Part shown: positions 1-6,641 of the stretch, piece by piece
Layout: every line of letters begins with the position of its first letter
How positions within the stretch are numbered: the stretch's first letter is position 1
Assembly: GCA_001508595.1 (NCBI GenBank)
Contig: LGHA01000038.1
Span: 1-10,269 of the forward strand
Origin: Anaerolineaceae bacterium 46_22
GTDB lineage: Bacteria; Chloroflexota; Anaerolineae; Anaerolineales; Anaerolineaceae
Direction of reading: 5' to 3'
Length of the DNA: 10,269 bases
Translations under genes and position numbers: made by a program
The notes under the pieces: generated by a model
Databases searched by the model: none
What the model saw: the letters and a program-made list of their open reading frames with translations, nothing else
What the model was told of the DNA's origin: nothing

Positions 1-674
1 TCATCCCGCAGGGTGTGTGCCAGGCTGCTGAATTCCGGGGAATAACGCATGTCAGGCGTGCGCGGGCGGGGGAGGTCCACGGGTAATTCCAGAACGATTT
101 TTCCTGGTCTGTGCGAGAGGACGAAGACTTTATCTGATAGATAAATGGCTTCTGAAATCGAGTGGGTGACCATCAGCACGGTTTTTCGTTTCGCCTGCCA
201 GATGTGGAGTAATTCATCCCCCATCACCTCCCGTGTGAGCGCGTCGAGAGAGCCAAAGGGTTCATCCAGCAAGAGAATAACCGGGTCTTGCATCAGGGAG
301 CGCGCAATTGCAACACGCTGAGCCATACCCCCTGAAAGATCACGTGGGTAAGCGTTCTCAAATCCTTCTAATCCCACCAATTTGATCAATTCATGGGCTT
401 GATTTTCAATATTCTCACGCGGTATATCATTTAATTCAAGGGGTAAGCTGACATTATCTATCACGCGGCGCCAGGGCATCAGGTTTGGTTTTTGAAATAC
501 CAGGCCAACCTTGTCATGATGGTTGTAGAAATGGAACTGCCCTTTAGTTGGGGGGACGATGTTGGATGCCAGGCTGAAGGACAGGTCACTCAAGGCATGT
601 ACAACGCCGCTGGCGTCACTGAAGATGACCTCAAGCCCCTCAACGCTTAATGCAATATCAGGGGAGGAAGTCAT
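1..674 (-). CDS. ABC transporter ATP-binding protein, 3'-partial, lacking Walker A
   Basis: Nucleotide-binding subunit of the importer encoded upstream, of the nitrate/sulfonate/thiamine-precursor/riboflavin type. The frame reads open from the ATG at 674 to the window edge (224 codons); the C-terminus lies outside. Visible motifs are a Q-loop glutamine (residue 61, VFQKPNLMPWR), signature LSGGMAQR (113-120), Walker B VILLLDEP (132-139), D-loop SLDA (142-145) and H-loop histidine 171 (MVTHSISEA). The Walker A/P-loop (GxxGxGKS/T) is absent: the text passes from DLSFSLASN straight to IVPPTKGQ, skipping roughly 25 residues that relatives have there, with the frame kept. The ATG lies 17 nt inside the end of the substrate-binding gene, with AAAAGG upstream, which suggests translational coupling. 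Either this is a true in-frame deletion giving a non-hydrolysing subunit or it is an assembly loss. The family call is secure; activity is doubtful. Confidence 0.9.
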   Translation of the reverse strand, partial: MTSSPDIALSVEGLEVIFSDASGVVHALSDLSFSLASNIVPPTKGQFHFYNHHDKVGLVFQKPNLMPWRRVIDNVSLPLELNDIPRENIENQAHELIKLVGLEGFENAYPRDLSGGMAQRVAIARSLMQDPVILLLDEPFGSLDALTREVMGDELLHIWQAKRKTVLMVTHSISEAIYLSDKVFVLSHRPGKIVLELPVDLPRPRTPDMRYSPEFSSLAHTLRD

Positions 675-1641
675 TTGTAAAAACCTTTTCAAGCTCGAGG
701 GGGGATTCAAGCAGCCCCATTTCAAGCATAACTGCTTGCATATTTACCCAAGCAGCCGGGTCGCTGTAACCGGGTTGTTCTGTTTGCCAGAGTTTGATCG
801 ATTCCGCTAGAACTTCTTTCTGAAGGGCTTCGTCCGCTTCTTCCAGGTTTTCCACATATTTTTTGCTGATTTCGTAGGCTTCCTCCGGTTCTTCAGCCGC
901 ATCCGAAATGCCCTTTAGCAGCGCTTCATTAAATGCCCGAACTAAATCCGGTTTGTCTTGAATCGTTTTTTCGTTGGTCACAAGGCCATTTGCGACAAGT
1001 TTTAGATAATCTGCAACCGGGATCACATTGACATCATAGCCCTGGGCGCGCAGTACTGATGGTTCATTGGCAAGGTAAATCACAGCGGATTGGACCTGTC
1101 CCGACACCAGGGCTTCAACCTGGTTAAACCCAATAGAAACCAGGGTCAGGTCCGCTTCCTTTAATTGTGCAGCCTCCATCAGGGCACGGAACCCAATATA
1201 GCTCGCGCCGTAAAGCCCTGGAATACCCACAGTTTTTCCTGCCAGGTCCTCAGGAGAGCTAATGTTTTGCTCGCTGAGTGAAACCACGCCCACTGGAAAT
1301 TCCTTGTACCAGGCTGCCACGTAGGTTATGGGCAATCCCTGGGCTCTTGCCAGCAAGACCTGTTCCCCGCTGGCAATGGAAAAGGTCTGCTCGCCTGCAC
1401 CGATTAATGCCACGGCGTCAGCTTCATTGCCATACTCCAGTTCCACCTCAAAGCCGGCATCATTGAAATAGCCCTTTTCAATAGCCACATACACCGGTGC
1501 AAACTGGATGTTGGGGATGTACCCCATTGTCAGCCGGGTTGGGATGATTTCGGATTCATCCGCCAGGTTGATGGATTGACAGGCAGAAAGGATGATCGTG
1601 CTGGTCAAGAGAAAAGCGATTAATGTCATTTTTTTTGTCAT
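658..1641 (-). CDS. ribY: ABC transporter substrate-binding lipoprotein (NMT1/THI5-like), probable riboflavin binder
   Basis: A 327-residue periplasmic-type solute-binding protein. The N-terminus is a lipoprotein signal: Lys3-Lys4, a hydrophobic stretch (6-18) and lipobox LSAC with Cys21 as the lipidation site. The mature part begins with an NMT1/THI5-like fold signature, MGYIPNIQFAPVYVAIEKGY (39-58), followed by AGEQTFSIASGEQVLLARAQG (near 82-102) and EDLAGKTVGIPG (131-142). These are typical of binders of thiamine precursors, riboflavin, sulfonates and nitrate. The FMN riboswitch at the head of the operon argues for riboflavin or a flavin precursor, as in the RibXY transporters described for Chloroflexi. 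The ligand and gene symbol are therefore contextual inferences. The gene follows the permease after 28 nt; AGGA about 10 nt before the ATG is the likely ribosome site. Met5 is a less likely alternative start. Confidence 0.88.
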   Translation of the reverse strand: MTKKMTLIAFLLTSTIILSACQSINLADESEIIPTRLTMGYIPNIQFAPVYVAIEKGYFNDAGFEVELEYGNEADAVALIGAGEQTFSIASGEQVLLARAQGLPITYVAAWYKEFPVGVVSLSEQNISSPEDLAGKTVGIPGLYGASYIGFRALMEAAQLKEADLTLVSIGFNQVEALVSGQVQSAVIYLANEPSVLRAQGYDVNVIPVADYLKLVANGLVTNEKTIQDKPDLVRAFNEALLKGISDAAEEPEEAYEISKKYVENLEEADEALQKEVLAESIKLWQTEQPGYSDPAAWVNMQAVMLEMGLLESPLELEKVFTNDFLP

Positions 1642-1669
1642 CTATCTTAAATCCTCAAATTGATAATTG

Positions 1670-2476
1670 TTATTTAGCCTCATCACGCCATGATTGCCAG
1701 GATAGAACCTGCGTTTCAATCAGCAAGACCAACCCATATAAGGACATGGCGATTACAGCCAGGGTGATCACAGCAACAAAAACCAGGGCAGTGTCGTACT
1801 GCCCGCGTCCGACGTTGATCAAAAAGCCGAGACCGCGATCGGCCCCGACCAGTTCCCCGATCACTGCGCCGATGACGGAGAGTGTGGCACCCACGCGCAG
1901 TCCGCCCAGGAAGATAGGCAGGGCAGCAGGTATTTCAAGTTTTGTCAGCGTCTGGACTCTTGAGGCTTTTAGAGAGCGCATCAAGTCACGTAGATCCTGG
2001 GGAACTTCCCGCAAACCGACCACGGTGTTGATCAATACAGGGAAAAACACGGTCAGGCTGCAGATCAGGATTTTTGAGAAAATGCCGGGTCCGAACCAGA
2101 TCACCAACAAGGGGGCAATAGCAACGATCGGGATGGATTGGCTGGCGACCAGGTAAGGGGAGATCAGGTTTTCCAGCGCCGGTGATTTTGCGATCAGGTA
2201 ACCCAGCACCGTTGCGACAAAGCCGCCCAGGAATAAGCCTGCCAGAACTTCTGAGAGGGTTGCAATGGCGTGCTGCAATAACTGTCCGCTTTCAAGGGAA
2301 CGCAAAAATCGTTCCCAGACCAGCGCGGGTCCGGGCAGGATAAATGCCGGCAGGTCAAATAAGCTGGCGGCGGCAGACCAGATTAAAATCCCAATCACCA
2401 GAGAAAGGAATAATATTAAAATCCGTTTTAGCGGACGGGCTTTGTGTAATTTTGAGATTGATCCTGCTGCTGACAT
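1670..2476 (-). CDS. ribX: ABC transporter permease (BPD_transp_1), probable riboflavin importer RibX-like
   Basis: A 268-residue inner-membrane permease of the binding-protein-dependent family (SsuC/TauC/ThiX type). Hydrophobic segments near residues 18-38, 73-95, 113-128, 134-154, 186-207 and 229-254 fit about six membrane helices. The cytoplasmic EAA-loop region, which docks onto the ATPase, is seen as LRDLMRSLKASRVQTLTKLE followed by IPAALP (162-187) and GGLRVG (191-196); it is a degenerate version of EAA---G---------I-LP. It is the first gene of the operon, directly behind the FMN riboswitch. The ATG at 2476 sits only 9 nt after a GGGG tract that forms the 3' arm of the expression-platform hairpin, so that tract probably serves as the Shine-Dalgarno sequence. 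No other usual start codon lies nearby. Riboflavin specificity rests on the riboswitch; the permease fold is secure. Confidence 0.88.
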   Translation of the reverse strand: MSAAGSISKLHKARPLKRILILFLSLVIGILIWSAAASLFDLPAFILPGPALVWERFLRSLESGQLLQHAIATLSEVLAGLFLGGFVATVLGYLIAKSPALENLISPYLVASQSIPIVAIAPLLVIWFGPGIFSKILICSLTVFFPVLINTVVGLREVPQDLRDLMRSLKASRVQTLTKLEIPAALPIFLGGLRVGATLSVIGAVIGELVGADRGLGFLINVGRGQYDTALVFVAVITLAVIAMSLYGLVLLIETQVLSWQSWRDEAK

Positions 2477-2477
2477 A

Positions 2478-2507
2478 AAGAAAAACCCCGGAAATAGATT
2501 CGGGGCA
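2478..2507 (-). terminator. Riboswitch expression platform: terminator-like and SD-sequestering hairpin
   Basis: On the minus strand, CCCCG (2505-2501) pairs with CGGGG (2490-2486) across a 10-nt loop and is followed by TTTTTCTTT running into the permease ATG. The stem is short, so termination strength is uncertain. The 3' arm CGGGG is also the only SD-like tract for the permease, so the same hairpin could block ribosome binding. The 5' arm TGCCCCGAA (2507-2499) is exactly complementary over 9 nt to TTCGGGGCA (2669-2661) at the 5' edge of the aptamer. This offers a mutually exclusive antiterminator pairing when FMN is absent. The pairing is seen directly; the switching mechanism is inferred. 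Confidence 0.65.
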
Positions 2508-2514
2508 AGAGATC

Positions 2515-2528
2515 GCGTTATAGAACGC
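2515..2528 (-). other. Small hairpin between aptamer and expression platform
   Basis: GCGTT and AACGC form a perfect 5-bp stem around a 4-nt loop, placed between the closing P1 helix of the FMN aptamer and the terminator-like hairpin. It may act as a spacer or folding insulator of the expression platform; its role is not shown by the sequence. Confidence 0.5.
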
Positions 2529-2533
2529 AGATA

Positions 2534-2671
2534 CCTTCTTTCATTCGGACTCTAACCGCCGGCACCGGTATTTCACCGGTTCATGTGCTGTTTGGCACTC
2601 GTGGGCTGCCCAATTTCTGGGATTACCACCGGTCGGGAATTGGGTCAAAGACCCTCACCCTGCCCCGAAGG
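2534..2671 (-). promoter_or_regulatory. FMN riboswitch aptamer (RFN element)
   Basis: Read on the minus strand, this stretch has the conserved order of the RFN element. CCTTCGGGGCAGGGTG opens it, then ATTCCCGACCGGTGGTAA, CAGCCCACGAG, CCGGTGAAATACCGGTGCCG and GTTAGAGTCCGAATGAAAG, closing with GAAGG. P1 pairs CCTTC (2671-2667) with GAAGG (2538-2534). Internal hairpins are visible as GGGTC-TTT-GACCC, CCCA-GAAA-TTGGG (with a small bulge) and GTGC-CAAACA-GCAC. FMN-bound RFN elements repress riboflavin synthesis or uptake genes. Here the element precedes the permease, substrate-binding and ATPase genes, which makes the importer a riboflavin transporter candidate. Confidence 0.93.
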
Positions 2672-2695
2672 ATTTGTTTATTTAATTCTGAATGA

Positions 2696-2724
2696 AGTAT
2701 ATCTGGAGAAGAATGTAATGTCAA
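2696..2724 (-). promoter_or_regulatory. Sigma-70-type promoter of the riboflavin transport operon
   Basis: On the minus strand a perfect TTGACA -35 box (2724-2719) is followed after exactly 17 nt by a TATACT -10 box (2701-2696). Transcription would start near 2689, about 18 nt upstream of the FMN aptamer, which fits a riboswitch leader well. Confidence 0.85.
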
Positions 2725-2749
2725 TGAAAGTGGGAAAGCTTGATTTGTG

Positions 2750-2860
2750 AATGGTGAGTGGTGAGTGGTCACCAGGTACCAGGTATTGGGTACTGGGTAT
2801 TAGTGAACCGTGACCCGTCCTGATTTACGTTTACAGGATTTGTCAGAGATTACAAGATTC
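2750..2860. repeat. Degenerate short direct repeats in the divergent spacer
   Basis: Two low-complexity blocks are visible. The first (about 2753-2803) repeats GTGAGTG and then GGTACC/GGTATT/GGGTACT/GGGTATT-like heptamers. The second (about 2818-2860) holds loosely repeated GATTTAC, ACAGGATTTG and GATTACAAGATT-like words, including an inverted pair TCCTG/CAGGA. No coding potential is evident. Such words are common as dispersed intergenic repeats in some bacterial genomes; no function can be assigned. Confidence 0.5.
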
Positions 2861-2895
2861 ATTTCCCCCTGCTTGCGGGGGGTTAGGGGGGTGGC
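2861..2895 (+). repeat. GC-rich hairpin element, solitary copy upstream of nurA
   Basis: ATTTCCCCCTGCTTGCGGGG followed by a GGTTAGGGGGGTGG tail matches, with few changes, the core of the large repeat units at 9339-9370, 9588-9621 and 9840-9874, in the same orientation. The C-run can pair with either of the two G-runs flanking TTA. It is a REP-like intergenic element. The outer AATTTC/GAAATT arms of the right-hand copies are only half kept here (left arm present, right arm changed to GGCTTG). Confidence 0.7.
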
Positions 2896-2991
2896 TTGTA
2901 GTTGGTAGTTTGTAGCGGGTCGTTGGTAGAAAGTAGACTGAGAACGGTTACACTCAAGAAGAAAATGGTGTTAATTAAGATGTGTGACAAA

Positions 2992-3015
2992 CAGGATGCA
3001 ATCCTGACCTTTTTT
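2992..3015 (+). terminator. Weak terminator-like hairpin upstream of nurA
   Basis: CAGGAT and ATCCTG form a perfect 6-bp stem with a 3-nt loop, followed by ACC and six T. The stem has low GC, and the element lies upstream of the proposed nurA promoter. It could stop stray rightward transcription, or it could be chance. Confidence 0.3.
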
Positions 3016-3030
3016 AGATTGATGTTCATC

Positions 3031-3059
3031 TTGCCGTGAAGCACAAAAGCCATTAAAAT
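3031..3059 (+). promoter_or_regulatory. Candidate promoter of the nurA-herA-sbcC operon
   Basis: TTGCCG (3031-3036), a 17-nt spacer and TAAAAT (3054-3059) resemble a sigma-70 promoter, with a predicted start near 3066 and a leader of roughly 29 nt. It is the best match found in the spacer, but it is weaker than the divergent promoter at 2696-2724. Confidence 0.5.
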
Positions 3060-3094
3060 AATCAAACAAATGTTCCAACTTAAATGAGGGAAGC

Positions 3095-4282
3095 ATGCCC
3101 GTCAATCTGCTTGACATTCAGAAAAAACTAAAGGGGTTCGGCGCCCAGGCTTTGGCACGCAAGGAAGAAATTGCTGTCCGCCAAAAAGAAGTCACGGACT
3201 TAATCCAGGGTTATGCCCATCGATTGGATGAGCTCAAAGCCAGGGTCAGCTATGCAGCAGATGTCGTCAGGCACCTGCGCTGTGCGCTGCCGGTGGATGA
3301 GCCGCTGGATACGGTTGTTCCCAAACCCCCACTGCCAAAAAAATTCACCGTGATGGCTGCGGATGGGTCGCAAATAAATCCCAGCCGACATGCCCAGGTG
3401 GCTTTTTGTGTGATCAATGTTGGGCTGATCAAAATGGTGCGCGGTTCAGGGTTGACCCCGGAGATTTTTACGCAGAGCCAGCTTCTGGATTATGATTCGC
3501 TGTTCACACCCTCTGGTGTTTTGATTTCCGAGGGGATGGTGGCACTCAAGCGCGACTTGCGTGAACGGGAAGCGCTGGCTGATCTGGCAGAAGATCTGCT
3601 TTTACCCGCCATTTCAATGACAGATGGCCCGCTTGAGCTGTATCGGGAACCACAAGAAACCAGGGAATTTGAAAAGACCCTGGATCAGTACCTTGGGGTT
3701 CTAAAACGATTGCATGAACAAGGCTTGATGACACTGGGCTATGTGGATAAGCCAGGCAGCAGCCTGATTGGGCAGCTGCTGGAATTGGTGGAGCTCAGTG
3801 ATCAAGATTTAGAAGCCTACAGCCATCGCCAGCGGAAATTTGCCGGGGTGAATGACGTCAGTCTTCTGTCTGATTTGCTGGTTAACCCCGGGGATCGATC
3901 GGCAATTTTTGCCATCCACTCAGAAACATCACAAAGGTTTAAAGGTGACCTGGCGCTGCATTTCTTTTACCTGAATGTCGGGACGCCTGGAAAAACTCAT
4001 TTAGCTCGTGTGGAAATTCCAGCTTGGGTGGCCTGTGATCATGACCTGGTTGGCGTTCTGCAGGCAGTGCTCACCGAACAGACATGCATCATGGGCTCAC
4101 GACCCTATCCTTACATTTTACATAGGGCGCACGAGGTTGCCGTGGTGACACTGCCCGAGCATCAGCACGTGGAGGAAATGATCGTGGCAGAATTTGACCG
4201 GCGGGGTATTTCCGTGGATGAGAAATCGAACAAGCAATATCACAAGGACTTAGACAGGACGAAAACGAGGTATCAGGGATGA
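3095..4282 (+). CDS. nurA: DNA-end-resection nuclease NurA
   Basis: A 395-residue NurA-family nuclease, partner of the HerA translocase encoded two genes downstream. In archaea NurA has 5'-3' exonuclease and single-strand endonuclease activity and, with HerA and Mre11-Rad50, generates 3' tails at double-strand breaks. Seen here: an N-terminal helical, charged region (about 1-60); the hallmark metal-binding motif VMAADGSQI (D90 in DGS); acidic residues in LREREALADLAED (155-167); a second conserved Asp in SMTDGPLELY (D177); and a C-terminal YPYILHRAHEVAV segment. In that segment Tyr338 and His346 have the spacing expected for the conserved Tyr and His of NurA active sites. GAGGG 4 nt before the ATG supports this start. 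It is the first gene of the operon, and its TGA overlaps the next start by 4 nt. Confidence 0.9.
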   Translation: MPVNLLDIQKKLKGFGAQALARKEEIAVRQKEVTDLIQGYAHRLDELKARVSYAADVVRHLRCALPVDEPLDTVVPKPPLPKKFTVMAADGSQINPSRHAQVAFCVINVGLIKMVRGSGLTPEIFTQSQLLDYDSLFTPSGVLISEGMVALKRDLREREALADLAEDLLLPAISMTDGPLELYREPQETREFEKTLDQYLGVLKRLHEQGLMTLGYVDKPGSSLIGQLLELVELSDQDLEAYSHRQRKFAGVNDVSLLSDLLVNPGDRSAIFAIHSETSQRFKGDLALHFFYLNVGTPGKTHLARVEIPAWVACDHDLVGVLQAVLTEQTCIMGSRPYPYILHRAHEVAVVTLPEHQHVEEMIVAEFDRRGISVDEKSNKQYHKDLDRTKTRYQG

Positions 4283-4875
4283 GCGAAATTGAAATTGGGC
4301 GCCTGCTGCGCTCTGGCACAACCGGGTTTGTTGTTGGCTGCAAGGTAAACCAGTTAAATGCGCCAAGTTTTGGTGCGATGGTCAGGGTGCCGCTGGAAGC
4401 ACAGTACCAGGTTTACGGTGTGATCTATGACATTCACATTGAAGATGACGGTTTGGTACGGCAGTTGATCACCGCCCAGGATGTGCCTGAAGAGGTGCTG
4501 AAAGACAACCGGGAAAACCGAAATGTGCCTGTTGAAATTGGTGTTTTGGCGCTGGGTTATGAGCAGGGCGGACGAATTTTTCATCTGCTGCCGCCACGAC
4601 CGCCGTTAAGCCTGGATGCTATTTTCTTGTGCAGCTCCGGTGAGGTGGCGCATTTTACCGGCGAAGGACGCTTTGGTTATTTTCGCCATATCCTACGGGA
4701 CAGGGACAAACCGATTGAGGAACTCCTGGCAGCGCACCTGTACCAGGCTCGGGCAGCCCAGGTTGATGCCGGTAATGAAGCCTGGTACCAAATGGCGGTG
4801 GGAGAATTGATCACCCTGATGCGGGATGATTACCAGGGTTTAATCAAGACCCTCAGCGCAGTCAGCGAGATTTAA
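4279..4875 (+). CDS. Small HAS-barrel-like protein linked to HerA-NurA
   Basis: A 198-residue protein with no catalytic motif I recognise. Its N-terminal third resembles the HAS-barrel at the start of the adjacent HerA. GFVVG (16-20), GAMVRV (32-37) and YGVIYDIHI (46-54) match GYIIG, GAFVVV and YGLVTDMQL of HerA in the same order and similar spacing. The middle (about 84-136) carries VPVEIGVLALGY, a proline-rich LLPPRPPLSLDAI and a GEVAHFTGEGRFGYFRHIL stretch. The C-terminus (about 145-198) looks helical. There is no signal peptide or membrane segment, so it is probably cytoplasmic. It starts inside the nurA stop (ATGA), and herA begins 1 nt after its own stop. A role as adaptor or modulator of the HerA hexamer or the HerA-NurA interface is inference; a diverged paralogue of the HerA barrel is the likeliest origin. 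Confidence 0.8.
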   Translation: MSEIEIGRLLRSGTTGFVVGCKVNQLNAPSFGAMVRVPLEAQYQVYGVIYDIHIEDDGLVRQLITAQDVPEEVLKDNRENRNVPVEIGVLALGYEQGGRIFHLLPPRPPLSLDAIFLCSSGEVAHFTGEGRFGYFRHILRDRDKPIEELLAAHLYQARAAQVDAGNEAWYQMAVGELITLMRDDYQGLIKTLSAVSEI

Positions 4876-4876
4876 G

Positions 4877-6640
4877 ATGTTCAATTCGCATTTAGAAACG
4901 AATGGTAATGACATGAGCGAACAAACGGTATCAACCTCAGAAGAATCACACAAACCGATTGGCTACATCATTGGCGGCGGTCTGAAGGCGAACTTACAGG
5001 CGCGCCTGACCGTCCCTGCGCAAAAGGTGCAGGAAGGGGCTTTTGTGGTGGTCGAAAGTGGGAACTGGTTGTTTTACGGACTGGTGACGGATATGCAGCT
5101 CGGTTCTACCGATCCGCGCTTTGCCGATGAGCAAACCGAAACCCGCCTGCCACCTGAATTGGCGAAACTCCTTCATGGGCAAACCCTGTTCACCAATCTT
5201 GAAGTGATGGCAGCATTGATGATGGAACAGGGACCGGATATGAATGAAGATCCTGAAGCTTATCAAACCTGGTTCCAAAAGGTGATGGAAGAAGAAATTC
5301 GCCCTGAACCGGTTAAGACTGTACCGCAGCACCATGCTGAGGTACGTCTGGCAGGTGCCGGGGATATTGCCGAGATTTTTGGAAAAGAGGGCGAGAAGGC
5401 TTTCTTTCGTATTGGTGACACTATTGAAGGCGGGCACCCTGTTTGTGTGAATTTGGATAAACTGGTTCAACGTTCATCCGGAATCTTTGGCGCGACCGGT
5501 ACGGGTAAATCTTTTCTGACCCGGGTGATTCTAGCCGGTTTGATTAAACGGGATAAGACCGCTGTGTTGATCTTTGATATGCATAACGAGTATGGACCGG
5601 ATGACACCGCTTCAGATACCGGCATGCGTGTGCCAGGCTTGAAGGGGAAATTCCCATCTAAAGTGCGCATGGTCGGATTAGGGCGGGGTGCAACCATCCG
5701 CGGAAAGACACCGGATTATACTTTGGAGATTGCAGAGTCTGATATTATGCCCGAAGATATTCTGATGTTGTCTCAGGAATTGAATTTGCGCGAGACAACA
5801 CCTGCAACCTTGAATGCGTTATTCAATAAGTTCGGTAGAAATTGGTTTCATGAATTCAAGAATATGCGACCGCATGCAGTTCAAGAAGACGATGAAGGAA
5901 ATAAAGTGCCAGCTGATGATAGTATTGAAGCATGGGCAAATGAAGCCAACGTTCATCAGTTAGCTGCTATTGGATTACATAATAAACTTAACCGGCTTTT
6001 TGATTGTCCTTATATTGTGGAAAATCCTGCTGGCGATGCTTTAAACCAAATGATTAATAATTTGGATAATGGGCAGCATATTGTATTATCATTTGGCGAC
6101 CATGAAGAAGACCTGGATTATTTGTTCGTTTCCAACCTGATCACCCGCCGAATCCGGGATGTGTGGGAACACAGAACGAATAATTTCCGCAGCGGGCACC
6201 AGGGTGCAACGGAACCCCGTCCGCTGGTGATTGCGGTTGAAGAAGCTCACAAACTGCTCAACCGTGAGATGGCCTCTCAGACAACCTTCAGCACCATTGC
6301 CCGGGAGATGCGTAAATATTACGTCACTTTGCTGATCATTGATCAGCGTCCTTCGCAGATTTACGACGAAGTGATGTCGCAATTGGGCACGCGCATCACG
6401 GGTTGGCTGGGCGACTCCGATGATATCCAATCGGTGTTAACCGGTTTAGCCGGTCGAGATGCCTTGCGTGGGATGCTGGCGCATTTGCAGCCAAAAGAGG
6501 AAGTGCTCATGCTGGGGTGGGGGGTACCGATGCCCATTGTGGTCCACTCCCGCCGATATGATGATGCCTTTTGGGAAGAATTACTGGAAAAGAAGGATCG
6601 CCGCAGCAATCGTGATATTTTGAAAGACATAGGATTTTAA
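4877..6640 (+). CDS. herA: DNA translocase/helicase HerA
   Basis: A 587-residue ring ATPase of the FtsK-HerA superfamily that pumps DNA and drives NurA during end resection. Order of parts: N-terminal HAS-barrel (about 28-76, IGYIIGG to YGLVTDMQLG); linker; Walker A GATGTGKS (205-212); LIFDMHNEYG (231-240); a helical insertion (about 315-415); Walker B with catalytic acids, LVIAVEEAHKLL (450-461, E455/E456); FSTIAREMRKYY (471-482), carrying candidate arginine fingers R476/R479; LLIIDQRPSQI (485-495); and a C-terminal tail. The length is near that of archaeal HerA, somewhat longer owing to the linker and insertion. Start choice is uncertain: ATG at 4877, 1 nt after the preceding stop, or ATG at 4913 (Met13), just before the poorly conserved MSEQTVST tail. 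sbcC follows after 1 nt. The segment 5821-6120 is clearly AT-richer than its surroundings. Confidence 0.94.
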   Translation: MFNSHLETNGNDMSEQTVSTSEESHKPIGYIIGGGLKANLQARLTVPAQKVQEGAFVVVESGNWLFYGLVTDMQLGSTDPRFADEQTETRLPPELAKLLHGQTLFTNLEVMAALMMEQGPDMNEDPEAYQTWFQKVMEEEIRPEPVKTVPQHHAEVRLAGAGDIAEIFGKEGEKAFFRIGDTIEGGHPVCVNLDKLVQRSSGIFGATGTGKSFLTRVILAGLIKRDKTAVLIFDMHNEYGPDDTASDTGMRVPGLKGKFPSKVRMVGLGRGATIRGKTPDYTLEIAESDIMPEDILMLSQELNLRETTPATLNALFNKFGRNWFHEFKNMRPHAVQEDDEGNKVPADDSIEAWANEANVHQLAAIGLHNKLNRLFDCPYIVENPAGDALNQMINNLDNGQHIVLSFGDHEEDLDYLFVSNLITRRIRDVWEHRTNNFRSGHQGATEPRPLVIAVEEAHKLLNREMASQTTFSTIAREMRKYYVTLLIIDQRPSQIYDEVMSQLGTRITGWLGDSDDIQSVLTGLAGRDALRGMLAHLQPKEEVLMLGWGVPMPIVVHSRRYDDAFWEELLEKKDRRSNRDILKDIGF

Positions 6641-6641
6641 T

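Noticed and set aside
1623..2156. 177-residue open frame on the plus strand opposite the permease
   Set aside because: Arg/Pro/Thr-rich composition typical of an antisense shadow; the opposite strand carries a clear membrane permease with family motifs.
658..2476. Thiamine-precursor (ThiXYZ) transporter
   Set aside because: The protein families fit, but the leader matches the FMN element throughout and shows no TPP-riboswitch features, so riboflavin is the better call.
2883..3065. 60-residue open frame on the minus strand in the spacer before nurA
   Set aside because: Its C-terminus (NYKPPP) comes from the low-complexity and G-rich repeat, it has no good ribosome site, and it overlaps the proposed nurA promoter. 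A hydrophobic stretch alone is not enough to call a gene.
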